The translations under genes and the position numbers were made by a program. A DNA stretch of 64,000 nt from an alpha proteobacterium U9-1i (GTDB taxonomy: Bacteria > Pseudomonadota > Alphaproteobacteria > Caulobacterales > Aquidulcibacteraceae): assembly GCA_000974665.1 (NCBI GenBank), contig BBSY01000002.1, positions 1,798,001-1,862,000 on the forward strand, given 5' to 3'. Of this stretch, positions 48,736-57,635 are shown one piece after another (the stretch's first letter is position 1; the number at the start of each line of letters is the position of its first letter). The notes below the pieces were generated by a model. It saw nothing but the letters and a program-made list of their open reading frames with translations. It ran no database searches and had not been told where the DNA came from.

Positions 48736-48859
48736 AATTTTCCACATCATGGAATAAGATCGAGTCTTCCATTTCGCGCTCATCGAACGCGCGAAGTTGA
48801 TAGACAAAAGCTGGGCGCACTCCTTGTTACGCAATTGGGCGGCGGACATGGAGGAAAAC

Positions 48860-49816
48860 ATGGTCCAACGCCAATTGCGGCGCTTGTCGTTTGTCGCCTG
48901 CCTTACGGCTCTCTCTTTCATCGCAGCGCCTCAAGCGTTCGCCGCCAATTCCGAAGGCTGCGAAGGCGGAGGCTTTCGCATCGCCGGCCTGATCAATGGC
49001 GCTTCGACGCAAAGCGTGGGGCGCACAACGCTCGCCGCGAACCGCTTCGGTTCGACGATCCAGATCGTCGGCCGCTATGTCGAGTTCACAATTGTCACCT
49101 CCACATTCGCCGTTGAAAACTACGTGTTCACGGGCGCTGCAAACAATTTGGATATGACCGGTGGCGTGCGCACCGTCGTCTGGAGCGAACGCCGGCCAGA
49201 TCATCGCGGCGCCACGCTTTCGGGCGGCATCAGCGTCGACATTCGCGATGAGGATATCGTCATCGAGCGCGAAGGCAGCGCAGTTTCGATGAAAATCCAA
49301 GCCAAGGATTGCGCGCAGGGCGGCATCTTCCAGATGGAGCCGGAGCGCGAAGACAACACCGCGACCCGCATCACCCACGTACTCGCGCCGGGCGTGTTCT
49401 ATTTCGACAACCCAAACTTCCGCGCCCGCGAAGGCGATACGGTGCCTTACAAGGATACGACTGTCGTCGTGCCCGATCGCATCAACATCGCCAGCAACAC
49501 GGCGCGGCGCTTCATCGCCCGCGACAGCGCGCAAGTGGCCGAGCGCGTGGATTCGCCCACATGCCCCAACCAGATACGCACGCGCTCGGGCGCGTTCGAA
49601 ACCGTCTTGCATTGCGGGCAAGTTTCGATCTGGGACGTCGCCAGCGGCGGCCGTATGGGCTTCGTCACTGGCGAGGACGCGCACGAGGTCGCGCCACCCG
49701 CCACCGATTGCACGCGCCGTTGCCAAGCGCAGAACCGCGTGCGCGGACGCTCGGTGAAGCTCGGCTGGCCGTTCCCGGTCCCAGCTGCTGTGCGCCTGCA
49801 ACCGCCGACGCCGTAA
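48860..49816 (+). CDS. Exported protein of unknown function
   Basis: A 318-residue protein with a signal peptide (residues 1-29, ending AFAANS). GGAGGAAAAC directly before 48860 selects this ATG over two earlier in-frame ones. The mature part is rich in beta strands: GCEGGGFRIAGLINGAS, VEFTIVTSTFAVENYVFTG, an I-V-I-E-R-E-G strand, and a C-terminal section with paired cysteines in SPTCPNQIR, LHCGQVSIWDVA, TDCTRRCQAQN. I do not recognise a family. It ends one base before the convergent LytTR gene. Confidence 0.78.
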   Translation: MVQRQLRRLSFVACLTALSFIAAPQAFAANSEGCEGGGFRIAGLINGASTQSVGRTTLAANRFGSTIQIVGRYVEFTIVTSTFAVENYVFTGAANNLDMTGGVRTVVWSERRPDHRGATLSGGISVDIRDEDIVIEREGSAVSMKIQAKDCAQGGIFQMEPEREDNTATRITHVLAPGVFYFDNPNFRAREGDTVPYKDTTVVVPDRINIASNTARRFIARDSAQVAERVDSPTCPNQIRTRSGAFETVLHCGQVSIWDVASGGRMGFVTGEDAHEVAPPATDCTRRCQAQNRVRGRSVKLGWPFPVPAAVRLQPPTP

Positions 49817-49817
49817 G

Positions 49818-50636
49818 CTAACGCTCCAGCGCGTCGCGGTAGCGTCTGCTTCCCGCGACGGTGCGGCCGTCGTCGAGCGCGATCTCAAGATCGCCGCTCG
49901 GCGTCGGCGTGAGCGCGCGGATGCGTGCGCGATTGATGAGCCGTGCGCGATGGACCCGAACGAACCCCTGCGCCTCCAGGCGCGTCGCCCACGAGGCCAG
50001 CGTGCCGCGGATCAGGTGCTTCTTGGCTGCGGTGTGGAACTCCACGTAATTTCCCGCAGCCTCGACCAGCAAGATGTCGGCGGGCGCGACAAAAACCGAG
50101 GCGTTCCCCTCGCGCAATTCGATCCGCGCGTCTCCAGGCCGGGCGGTGGCGGGGCGGTCCGCGAAACGCTGGAGCCCATAATACGTGGCCGCAATCGCCG
50201 CATAGATGAGTACGTCCTTGCGCCACTCGTACAGCGCGGTCATGGCTACGCCGTCGTCGAAGAACCCGTAGCGCGCGCCGGCGGCGGCGTAGATGGCCTC
50301 GCGGCTGATCCAGATGGCGACTATGTGCGCCGCCGCGAACGGAACCGTCAGGCCGAGGTGGATAAGCCCCGTTCGCAGCAAATTGTCCGCGCGCGGCGTC
50401 CAGCGCTGAACAGCCAAACCAATCAGCGGCGCCATGGCGATGATGATCGAGGCGCTGGTGGCTTCCCAGACCACAGCCTCCCACCAGCGATACGCCACCC
50501 CGGCGCGCTGGAACTCGATAATGTCCGACGTGGCGTTCACGAACGCCACCACGACCCCCACTGCGGCCACCACCAGCCACGGATGGACGGATAAAGCGCG
50601 TTCCCCGCTCGCCCCGTTTTGCCCGCCGCTCGTCAC
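49818..50636 (-). CDS. Membrane-embedded LytTR-type regulator
   Basis: A 272-residue protein with about four membrane helices (roughly 19-36, 58-78, 92-110 and 140-155) and a C-terminal LytTR DNA-binding domain from about 170: LREGNASVFVAPADILLVEAAGNYVEFHT (in parts: VFVAPADILLVEAAGNYVEF), KKHLIRGTLASWATRL, GFVRVHRARLINRARI and a final SRRYRDAL. This single-chain membrane LytTR form is known in alphaproteobacteria. It starts with GTG. The acyltransferase gene is divergent, 86 bases away, and is a plausible target. Confidence 0.9.
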   Translation of the reverse strand: MTSGGQNGASGERALSVHPWLVVAAVGVVVAFVNATSDIIEFQRAGVAYRWWEAVVWEATSASIIIAMAPLIGLAVQRWTPRADNLLRTGLIHLGLTVPFAAAHIVAIWISREAIYAAAGARYGFFDDGVAMTALYEWRKDVLIYAAIAATYYGLQRFADRPATARPGDARIELREGNASVFVAPADILLVEAAGNYVEFHTAAKKHLIRGTLASWATRLEAQGFVRVHRARLINRARIRALTPTPSGDLEIALDDGRTVAGSRRYRDALER

Positions 50637-50722
50637 TTGGCGCTCCCCGTTCGTCCCGGCGGCTTCGCCGAGCGCGTCACGCTTGTAGCGGGAGAGGGCG
50701 GGCGCGGGAACAACGCGCGCCC

Positions 50723-51928
50723 ATGAGCCTCGCCACAGACCGCCGCACCGACCTCGACTGGATCCGCATCGCCGCCTTTGGCGTGTTGATCCTCTACCAC
50801 GTGGGCATGTTTTACGTGACCTGGGACTGGCACGTGAAATCAGGCCGCGCCAGCGACGCGATCGAGCCCTTGATGCAGATCGTGAACCCGTGGCGGTTGC
50901 TGCTGCTGTTCATCGTTTCGGGCGCCGCCACCCGCTTCATGGCCGACAAGATGGCCCCTGGCGCCATGGCGCGCTCGCGGCTCGCGCGCCTGCTGCCGCC
51001 GCTGATCTTGGCGATCTTCGTTATCGTGCCGCCGCAGAGTTATTACGAGATCGTCGAAGCCGTCAGCCACATGGCCAACCCGCCGGCCGGCGCTGTGGAT
51101 AACTTCTACCTCCGCTACGTCACCGCGTCCGGCAATTGGTGCGATCCGGACGGCTGCCTCATCACGCCGACCTACAATCATATGTGGTTCGTGGCGTATC
51201 TGATCGTCTACACGCTGCTGGCGATCGCGCTCTTGCCGCTGCTGCGACGCGCGCCATCGGCTCTTGGCTGGCTTCTGCGCGGGCCGGGCCTGTTCCTTGT
51301 CCCATGGCTCTATCTCTTCGCCGCACGCGTTTTCCTGCGCCCGCATTTCGAGGAAACTCACGCCCTCGTTGACGATTGGTACCTGCACGCCGTCTATTTT
51401 CCTGGCTTCCTGCTGGGCCTGGCCATCGCCAAGCATGACCGGTTTTTCCAAGCGGCGATGCGGTGGCGGTGGCTGATGTTAGGCATCGCTGTCGCCGCCT
51501 ACGCAACGCTTCGGGTGGCGGTTGCGATGTGGCCGAATGAAACGCCCGACGTCATCATGGTCGTCGAGCGCGGGCTGCGCGAAGCACAAGCATGGGGCGC
51601 TATTCTCGCCGTGTTCGGCTTCGGCTATCGCCACTTGCGCGGCCACGATGGCCCGATCCGCCGCACGCTCACCGAGGCGGTGTTCCCGTTCTATCTGCTG
51701 CACCAGACCATCATCGTCGTCGTCGCCTATCATCTCGACAAGCTTGGCCTACCGCTCGCGTTCGAGGCGTCGGCGGTCATTTCGCTCACGTTGTTGGGGT
51801 GCTGGCTGGGGTACGCGCTTGCGTCGCGTCTATCCTGGCTCAGGGTTTGGTTCGGGCTTGCGCCCAAGCCAGCGGCCAAACGCAGCCAAGCGATTGAACT
51901 GAACGCGAGTCAGGCCGATCTTAGTTAG
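50723..51928 (+). CDS. Acyltransferase 3/OpgC-like membrane protein
   Basis: A 401-residue integral membrane acyltransferase with about ten helices. The N-terminus has LDWIRIAAFGVLILYHVGMF with the catalytic His of the family, then a second motif VNPWRLLLLFIVSGAATRFM. Later segments include YNHMWFVAYLIVYTLLAI and VFPFYLLHQTIIVVVAYHL. This group O-acylates periplasmic glucans or other surface sugars. The tail is basic. It starts 86 bases from the divergent LytTR regulator gene. The substrate is not readable. Confidence 0.9.
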   Translation: MSLATDRRTDLDWIRIAAFGVLILYHVGMFYVTWDWHVKSGRASDAIEPLMQIVNPWRLLLLFIVSGAATRFMADKMAPGAMARSRLARLLPPLILAIFVIVPPQSYYEIVEAVSHMANPPAGAVDNFYLRYVTASGNWCDPDGCLITPTYNHMWFVAYLIVYTLLAIALLPLLRRAPSALGWLLRGPGLFLVPWLYLFAARVFLRPHFEETHALVDDWYLHAVYFPGFLLGLAIAKHDRFFQAAMRWRWLMLGIAVAAYATLRVAVAMWPNETPDVIMVVERGLREAQAWGAILAVFGFGYRHLRGHDGPIRRTLTEAVFPFYLLHQTIIVVVAYHLDKLGLPLAFEASAVISLTLLGCWLGYALASRLSWLRVWFGLAPKPAAKRSQAIELNASQADLS

Positions 51929-51963
51929 TAGCGGGCGCATCCCGCCCGCGCAGGATGGACGCC

Positions 51964-52098
51964 ATGTTCTTCTGGTTCCTCGTCGCGGTCGCCATCGTGG
52001 TGGGGCTTACGCTTATCGGCGCGTTTATCTCTCGCCGCGCCCCCGGAACCGAATGGGAAGAGCGCGAAGATCGCCCCGTCGCCCCGTTTGATCACTGA
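51964..52098 (+). CDS. 44-residue single-helix membrane protein
   Basis: A short reading frame between the acyltransferase and GNAT genes. It has AGGA nine bases upstream of ATG, one strong membrane helix (FWFLVAVAIVVGLTLIGAFI, residues 3-22) and a polar, acidic C-terminal tail (TEWEEREDRPVAPFDH). The hydrophobic run followed by an orderly charged tail and the good ribosome site argue for a real protein. Function unknown. Confidence 0.6.
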   Translation: MFFWFLVAVAIVVGLTLIGAFISRRAPGTEWEEREDRPVAPFDH

Positions 52099-52156
52099 AC
52101 GCTGGCGTAAATCGCAGAGCCGCGCTTAACATGAGCGAGCGGGCGTGGAGGGCCGC

Positions 52157-52642
52157 ATGCTCATGGTGCAGATCAGGCGCGCGGTCGCGCGCGACGCAGA
52201 CGCCATCGCCAAGCTCTGCGCGGCATCCGCCGCGGAGGACAACGCCCAATGCGTGCTCGACGCCGATCGCATCCGCGCCCATGGCTTCGGCCAATCGGCG
52301 CTGTTCGAAGCGTTCGTGGCGCAGGAGCGTCAAAACGCACCGCTTGTCGCCGTGGCGATGATCAACAAAACCTACGATGTCCGCCGCGCCGCCCCGGCCA
52401 TCACTCTGTGCGAGCTTTACGTCGCGCCGGAACAACGCCGCGACGGCGTGGCCCGACTGCTCATGTCCGCCGTGGCGCAGCGCGCGCGTGACCTCGGCGC
52501 GCGGGAACTCACCATCACCACCGGCGTCGAGAATGCCGTCGCCCAGCGTTTCTTCGCCGCTGTGGGCGCCAAGCCCCGGCAGGCGGCGGTCTTCATGATG
52601 TCGGCGGATGGTATCGAATGGCTGGCGGCTGAAGGGTTGTAA
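52157..52642 (+). CDS. GNAT-family N-acetyltransferase
   Basis: A 161-residue acetyltransferase of the GNAT fold. It opens with IRRAVARDADAIAKLC and has the acetyl-CoA binding core ITLCELYVAPEQRRDGVARLLMSAV, where Q/R-R-D-G-V-A replaces the usual R-x-x-G-x-G/A, then LGARELTITTGVENAVAQRFFAAVGAKP. The start at 52157 follows GGAGG. The acceptor could be an amine metabolite or a protein. It stands alone between a microprotein gene and an M2 peptidase gene. Confidence 0.88.
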   Translation: MLMVQIRRAVARDADAIAKLCAASAAEDNAQCVLDADRIRAHGFGQSALFEAFVAQERQNAPLVAVAMINKTYDVRRAAPAITLCELYVAPEQRRDGVARLLMSAVAQRARDLGARELTITTGVENAVAQRFFAAVGAKPRQAAVFMMSADGIEWLAAEGL

Positions 52643-52696
52643 GCCTCGGCTCAAGCGTCCAAAACGGGCCCACAAAAACCTAGGTGAGGGCCCAGG

Positions 52697-54529
52697 ATGA
52701 TCGCGAAACCGCTTCTGAAAACCGCCGCGTCTTTTATCGCCATCGCAGCCTTCGCGGCCTGCGCCAGCACGACGACGCCTACCGCCAGCACGGCCGCCGG
52801 CGCCACCGCCGCCGACGCGCAAGCCTATGTGGACGGCGTTGAGCGTGAACTCACCACCATGTCGGAGCGCGAAAACCGCATCGCTTGGCTCTACAACACA
52901 TACATCAATTACGACACCGAATGGCTGCAGCAACGTTCGGACGCCGAAGGTACGGCCGCGCGCGTGCGCATGGCCACAGGCGCCGCGCAATTCGCCAATG
53001 TCGAGATGCCGGCTGAGACCCGCCGCAAGATCGACCTGCTGCGTCTCTCGCTTTCCGTGCCCGCGCCACGCCGCGATGGCGCCGCCGACGAGCTTGCTAG
53101 CATCAACACACGCCTCGCCTCCCGCTACTCCACCGGCCGGATCGACTACCAAGGCCGCCAGGTCACGCTCGATGAACTCGAAACCCTGATGGGAACGGAG
53201 CGCAATCCCGCGCGCCTCGAGGAAATGTGGACCGAATGGCACGCCGTCGCGTCGCCGATGGCGACGGACTACGCGCGCATGGTGGAAATCGCCAACGAAG
53301 GCGCGCGCGATCTGGGTTTCCAGAACGTCGCCGATATGTGGCTGTCGAACTACGACATGCCATCGGCAGACATGGAGCGCGAAGTAGAGCGCCTTTGGGG
53401 CCAGATGCAGCCGTTCTACGAACAGCTGCACTGCCACGTCCGCGCGCGTCTCAATGCCACCTATGGCGACGCGATCGTGCCGGAGAACCAGCCCATCCGC
53501 GCCGATCTGCTTGGCAACATGTGGGCGCAGGACTGGACGACGTTGAACGATCTCGTCGGCCCGCGCCAGTCGCGCGCTAGCTATGATCTCACCCGTCAAT
53601 TGGTCCGCGCCGATTATGACGCTGTGAGAATGGTGGAAACGGGCGAGCGTTTCTACACGTCGCTCGGCCTGCCGGAATTGCCGGATACGTTCTGGGAGCG
53701 CTCGCTGCTCACGCGCCCACGCGATCGCGACGTGGTGTGCCACGCTTCAGCCTGGGATCTTGATGCGCGCGACGATATTCGCATCAAGCAATGCATTCAA
53801 ATCAACGCCGAGCACTTCCAAACCGTGCACCACGAGCTTGGGCACAATTATTATCAGCGCGCCTACCAGAACCAGCCCTATCTATTTCAGAACGGCGCGC
53901 ATGATGGCTTTCACGAAGCCATTGGCGATTTCATCGCGCTGAACGGCACTCCGGAGTATCTGGCGCAGATTGGCCTTATCCGCCGCAACCAGATCCCGCC
54001 CGCTTCGGCCGACCTCGGCCTCTTGATGGAGCAAGCGCTCGGCAAGATATCGTTCCTGCCGTTTGCCATCACTGTCGATCAGTGGCGCTGGCGCGTGTTC
54101 CGCGGCGAAGTCACGCCGGCGCAGTATAACGACGCGTGGTGGGAATTGCGCACGCGCTACCAGGGCATCCGCGCGCCAAATGCGCGCCCCGCCGACGCCT
54201 TCGATCCAGGCGCCAAATATCACATCGCCAACAACGTCTCGTACCTGCGTTACTTCCTGGCGCACGTGCTGCAGTTCCAGTTCTACGAGGCGGCGTGCCA
54301 GCAAGCGGGGTGGACCGGCCCGCTGCATCGCTGCACCGTGTACGGCAACCGCGACGTCGGTGCGCGCTTCAACGCCATGCTGGAGATGGGCGCATCGCGC
54401 CCGTGGCCGGACGCGCTCGAAGCCTTCACCGGTACACGCCAAATGGATGGCGGCTCGATGGTGCGCTACTTCCAGCCACTGATGGTGTGGCTGCAGGAGC
54501 AAAACCGCGGCCGTGAATGCGGCTGGTGA
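52697..54529 (+). CDS. M2-family (angiotensin-converting-enzyme-like) metallopeptidase lipoprotein
   Basis: A 610-residue zinc dipeptidyl carboxypeptidase homologous to ACE. The zinc site is complete: HHELGHNYY with His379, Glu380 and His383, and the downstream Glu407 in GFHEAIGDF. The C-terminal YLRYFLAHVLQFQFYEAAC segment and ATSGYYW-like chloride-site regions fit the family. A lipoprotein signal ending FAAC puts it in the periplasm or outer membrane, where it would cut dipeptides from peptide C-termini. Length matches bacterial single-domain ACE (about 600). Confidence 0.95.
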   Translation: MIAKPLLKTAASFIAIAAFAACASTTTPTASTAAGATAADAQAYVDGVERELTTMSERENRIAWLYNTYINYDTEWLQQRSDAEGTAARVRMATGAAQFANVEMPAETRRKIDLLRLSLSVPAPRRDGAADELASINTRLASRYSTGRIDYQGRQVTLDELETLMGTERNPARLEEMWTEWHAVASPMATDYARMVEIANEGARDLGFQNVADMWLSNYDMPSADMEREVERLWGQMQPFYEQLHCHVRARLNATYGDAIVPENQPIRADLLGNMWAQDWTTLNDLVGPRQSRASYDLTRQLVRADYDAVRMVETGERFYTSLGLPELPDTFWERSLLTRPRDRDVVCHASAWDLDARDDIRIKQCIQINAEHFQTVHHELGHNYYQRAYQNQPYLFQNGAHDGFHEAIGDFIALNGTPEYLAQIGLIRRNQIPPASADLGLLMEQALGKISFLPFAITVDQWRWRVFRGEVTPAQYNDAWWELRTRYQGIRAPNARPADAFDPGAKYHIANNVSYLRYFLAHVLQFQFYEAACQQAGWTGPLHRCTVYGNRDVGARFNAMLEMGASRPWPDALEAFTGTRQMDGGSMVRYFQPLMVWLQEQNRGRECGW

Positions 54530-54568
54530 TGCGTGACGCATGGGCGCTGGCCTGATAGGTCAACGCCC

Positions 54569-55480
54569 ATGCTTCTGCCGCCAAACCCAAACGCCTTCGC
54601 ACGCTCACTGCTTGATCGCGCTGGACATCGCCGGCGCGATGCCGAATGGCTCGCCGCCGCACTGAACAACGACCAAACCTCGGTTGTCGCGTTTCACAAG
54701 CATCAACCGTTCTTGTACGAAAGCAGCGAAGGCCTGCGGGTGCGATGGCTCGGCGGAAACGCGCCGGCGGACCTCGGTGCGCCAGGCGCGCCGGTCATTT
54801 TCCTCGGCCTCGACACCAACCAAGCCGCGACCTTCGCATGCGAAGTCGCTGATTCCGCTGCGCTTGAAGGGCTGGGCGAGTTCGTCGAATTGCGTGCGGC
54901 GACGCCACGCCTCGACGCAAAAGCGCTGCCCATCCTTGGCGCCGCGAAATCGCTGTTCGAATGGCATGCGCGCAACGGCTTCTGCGCCAATTGCGGCGGC
55001 GCTTCGCTGGTGGTCGAAGCCGGCTGGAAGCGCGAGTGCCCCGCCTGCCGGGCGGAGCATTTCCCGCGTGTCGATCCCGTCTGCATCATGTTGCCGGTAA
55101 AGGGCGACAAGTGTTGCATGGGCCGCCAACGCGTGTGGCCACGCGGCATGCACTCAGCGCTCGCGGGCTTCATCGAGCCTGGCGAAGCGATCGAGGAGGC
55201 AGTAGCGCGCGAAACCTTGGAGGAGGCGGGCCTGCGCGTAATTCACGTCGAGGTGCACTCAACCCAGCCTTGGCCGTTCCCGCATTCGCTGATGATCGGC
55301 GCGATCTGCGAAGTCGAGAATGAGGACATCAAGGTCGATATGGACGAATTGGAGAGCGCGCGCTGGTTCACGCGCGAGGACGTTCAGCTCTTGTTGGCCG
55401 GCAAACATCCGGACGCGTTTTGCCCGCCGCCCTTCGCGATCGCCCATCAATTGATCAAGACGTGGGCCGAGCGCGCCTAG
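54569..55480 (+). CDS. nudC: NAD(+) diphosphatase NudC
   Basis: A 303-residue Nudix hydrolase that cleaves NAD(H) and can remove NAD caps from RNA. The zinc ribbon is present (FCANCGG and ECPACRAEHFPR), the Nudix box follows as GFIEPGEAIEEAVARETLEEAG, split by me as GFIEPGEAIEEAVARE plus TLEEAG, and the NudC-specific STQPWPFPHSLM motif lies about 40 residues later. The ATG at 54569 begins the family-like N-terminus. The stop shares CTAG with the convergent cation-efflux gene. Confidence 0.95.
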   Translation: MLLPPNPNAFARSLLDRAGHRRRDAEWLAAALNNDQTSVVAFHKHQPFLYESSEGLRVRWLGGNAPADLGAPGAPVIFLGLDTNQAATFACEVADSAALEGLGEFVELRAATPRLDAKALPILGAAKSLFEWHARNGFCANCGGASLVVEAGWKRECPACRAEHFPRVDPVCIMLPVKGDKCCMGRQRVWPRGMHSALAGFIEPGEAIEEAVARETLEEAGLRVIHVEVHSTQPWPFPHSLMIGAICEVENEDIKVDMDELESARWFTREDVQLLLAGKHPDAFCPPPFAIAHQLIKTWAERA

Positions 55481-56424
55481 CAATCCACGCAATCGTCCCG
55501 CTGCGCGCGCTCTACTTGTAGCGTCACGTGCCCAATGCCGAAGCGTTGCTCGATCGCTTCGGCGGCCGCGATCAGAAACGCATCGTCGCCGCCGTCAGGC
55601 CGCACGAGGTGCGCGGTGAGCGCGGTTTTCTGCGCGCTCATCGCCCAAACGTGAAGGTCATGCACGGCGATCACGCCGGGCAGCCCTGCCAGCGCATCGC
55701 GCACCGCGCCAACGTCTATGTGCTTCGGCGCCGCGTCGAGCGCGAGATCGAGCGATTCCCGCAGCAAGCCCCACGTGCTCCACACAATCAACGCCACCAC
55801 CGCGACGCTCACTGCCGGATCGATCCATGTCCAGCTCGTGAGCAGCATCAACGCGCCGGCGATGATTACAGCGGCTGACACACCCGCGTCCGCCGCCATA
55901 TGCAGGAACGCGCCGCGCGCATTCACGTCGCCGTGCCGGCCGGCGACGAACAGCAACGCTGTCGCGCCGTTGATCACCACACCCGCTGCCGCCACGCCCA
56001 TCACAAACACGGACTGCACCGGCTCCGGCGCCGCAAAGCGCGAGAGCGCCTCCCACAGGATCATCCCCGATGCCACAAACAGCAAAACCGCATTCGCCAA
56101 GGCCGCGAGCACTGTTGCTTTTGAATAGCCGTACGTGCGCTTGGCGCTCGCCGCCCGTCCCGCAAGCCACGCGGCAAAGCCCGCGAGCCCTAGGCCCAGC
56201 ACGTCGGACAAATTGTGCGCGGCGTCGGAAAGAAGCGCTGTCGAATTGGCGACGAACCCGGCGCCTGCTTCAAGCACGACGAACCCGAGGTTCAGCGCAA
56301 TCGCAATGATATAGCGTTTGTCGCTGGGCGGAGGGGCGTGCTGGCCGTGATCGTGGTGAGAGTGCGCGTGACCATGATGGTGGTTGTCATCGGGGCCGTG
56401 CGCATGGGAGTGCGCCCCGTGCAT
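55477..56424 (-). CDS. Cation diffusion facilitator (ZitB/CzcD-like) with His-rich N-terminus
   Basis: A 315-residue metal exporter of the CDF family. The N-terminal ~35 residues are His-rich (AHGPDDNHHHGHAHSHHDHG) and probably bind zinc. Six membrane helices follow, with the transport-site motifs STALLSDAAHNLSDVLGLG in helix 2 and FLHMAADAGVSAAVIIAGA in helix 5. The C-terminal cytoplasmic domain has GVIAVHDLHVWAMSAQKTALTAH and ends with a pair of cysteines (DCVDC). The start at 56424 is chosen for MHGAH; a GTG 20 codons earlier is possible. It likely exports zinc, cobalt or cadmium. Confidence 0.93.
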   Translation of the reverse strand: MHGAHSHAHGPDDNHHHGHAHSHHDHGQHAPPPSDKRYIIAIALNLGFVVLEAGAGFVANSTALLSDAAHNLSDVLGLGLAGFAAWLAGRAASAKRTYGYSKATVLAALANAVLLFVASGMILWEALSRFAAPEPVQSVFVMGVAAAGVVINGATALLFVAGRHGDVNARGAFLHMAADAGVSAAVIIAGALMLLTSWTWIDPAVSVAVVALIVWSTWGLLRESLDLALDAAPKHIDVGAVRDALAGLPGVIAVHDLHVWAMSAQKTALTAHLVRPDGGDDAFLIAAAEAIEQRFGIGHVTLQVERAQRDDCVDC

Positions 56425-56501
56425 GGCGCCGATGTGGGCCAGAATCGCGTGTGGCGCAAGCCGGATTGACACGCGCGCCGTCACGTTCGAAGCCTCTTGT
56501 T

Positions 56502-57635
56502 ATGCTATCACGTCGGGCAATTCTCGCGATCGGCGCCGCGGGCTTCGCGTCATCCTGCGCGGCCGCGCGCGGCTTCAGTGATGGCCTCGCGCATGATCTC
56601 GGCGCCACGCGGCAACGCGTATGGTTGCCGCCGGTGAACGTATCGCCAGAGCGAGTGATCCGCATCGACGTCGGTTTGCGCCCGTTTCGTCCGAGCGGCT
56701 TTCGCGTGGAACGCGAAGCATTCGGCGACAAAGCTCTGATCCATAATTACGGCCACGGCGGCGGCGGCATTACGCTCTCATGGGGCACGTCGCACCAGGC
56801 GGTCGAACTCGGCTATGATCCCGCCACACGCGACTACGCCTTACTGGGCGCCGGCGCTGTAGGGTTGGCGACCGCGCGCTTGCTGCAAGAGCGCGGCGCG
56901 CGCGTGCGCATTTACGCCAAGGCGCTCTCGCCCAACACCACATCGAACGTCGCCGGCGCGCAATGGTGGCCCGCGTCGGTCTACGATACGGACCGCATCA
57001 CCGAAGCCTATCGCGAGCGCCACGTCGCCGCGGCGCGCTTCGCGTTCCGGCGCTTTCAAAGCCTCGCCGGCGACCAATACGGCGTCACTTGGGAGCGCAA
57101 CTACAATCTCTCGCAACGCCCGATCACGCGTTACCCCGCCCCACCCGAAAGCGGCATGCAGGAATTGGTCGTCAATCAGCACGACCTCGCCCAGGGCGAG
57201 CATCCGTTTGCGGCGCCTTACGTGCGTGTCTTCGACACCATGATGATCGAGACGCCGCACTACCTGCGCCGCGTCGAAGAAGATGTCCGCCGCGCCGGCG
57301 GCGAGATTATCGTCCGCGACTTCGCCAGTGCGACGGAGGTGCAGACGCTGGCGGAGCGCGTGATCTTCAATTGCACGGGTCTAGGCGCCGGAGCGCTCTT
57401 CGGCGACGCCGAAATCGTGCCGGTTCGAGGCCAGCTCGCAATTTTGCTGCCGCAGCCCGAGGTCGATTACAACGTGATTGCGCCGGAGGGCTACATGTTC
57501 GGCCGCCACGACGGTGTCGTTCTCGGCGGTACGTTTGAACGAGGAGAGTGGTCGCTAGAGCCGAACCCAGAGACAATTGCCGGCATCCTGCGCGGTCATC
57601 AGCACGTCTTTGGCTCGATGCGCCGCGCTTCTTAG
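56502..57635 (+). CDS. Exported FAD-dependent D-amino-acid-oxidase-like protein
   Basis: A 377-residue flavoprotein of the DAO family. Residues 1-20 form a Tat-type or lipoprotein signal (LSRRAILAIGAAGFASSCAA). The FAD dinucleotide motif appears unusually late as YALLGAGAVGLATARLLQERGA (from about residue 111), after an extra ~90-residue segment, followed by SNVAGAQWWPASVYDT, GAGALFGDAEIVPVRGQL and a C-terminal GYMFGRHDGVVLGGTFERGEW. D-amino acids or glycine-type amines are probable substrates in the periplasm. The usual C-terminal FAD-contact is present in HDGVVLGGT. The stop shares TTAG with the next gene. Confidence 0.87.
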   Translation: MLSRRAILAIGAAGFASSCAAARGFSDGLAHDLGATRQRVWLPPVNVSPERVIRIDVGLRPFRPSGFRVEREAFGDKALIHNYGHGGGGITLSWGTSHQAVELGYDPATRDYALLGAGAVGLATARLLQERGARVRIYAKALSPNTTSNVAGAQWWPASVYDTDRITEAYRERHVAAARFAFRRFQSLAGDQYGVTWERNYNLSQRPITRYPAPPESGMQELVVNQHDLAQGEHPFAAPYVRVFDTMMIETPHYLRRVEEDVRRAGGEIIVRDFASATEVQTLAERVIFNCTGLGAGALFGDAEIVPVRGQLAILLPQPEVDYNVIAPEGYMFGRHDGVVLGGTFERGEWSLEPNPETIAGILRGHQHVFGSMRRAS

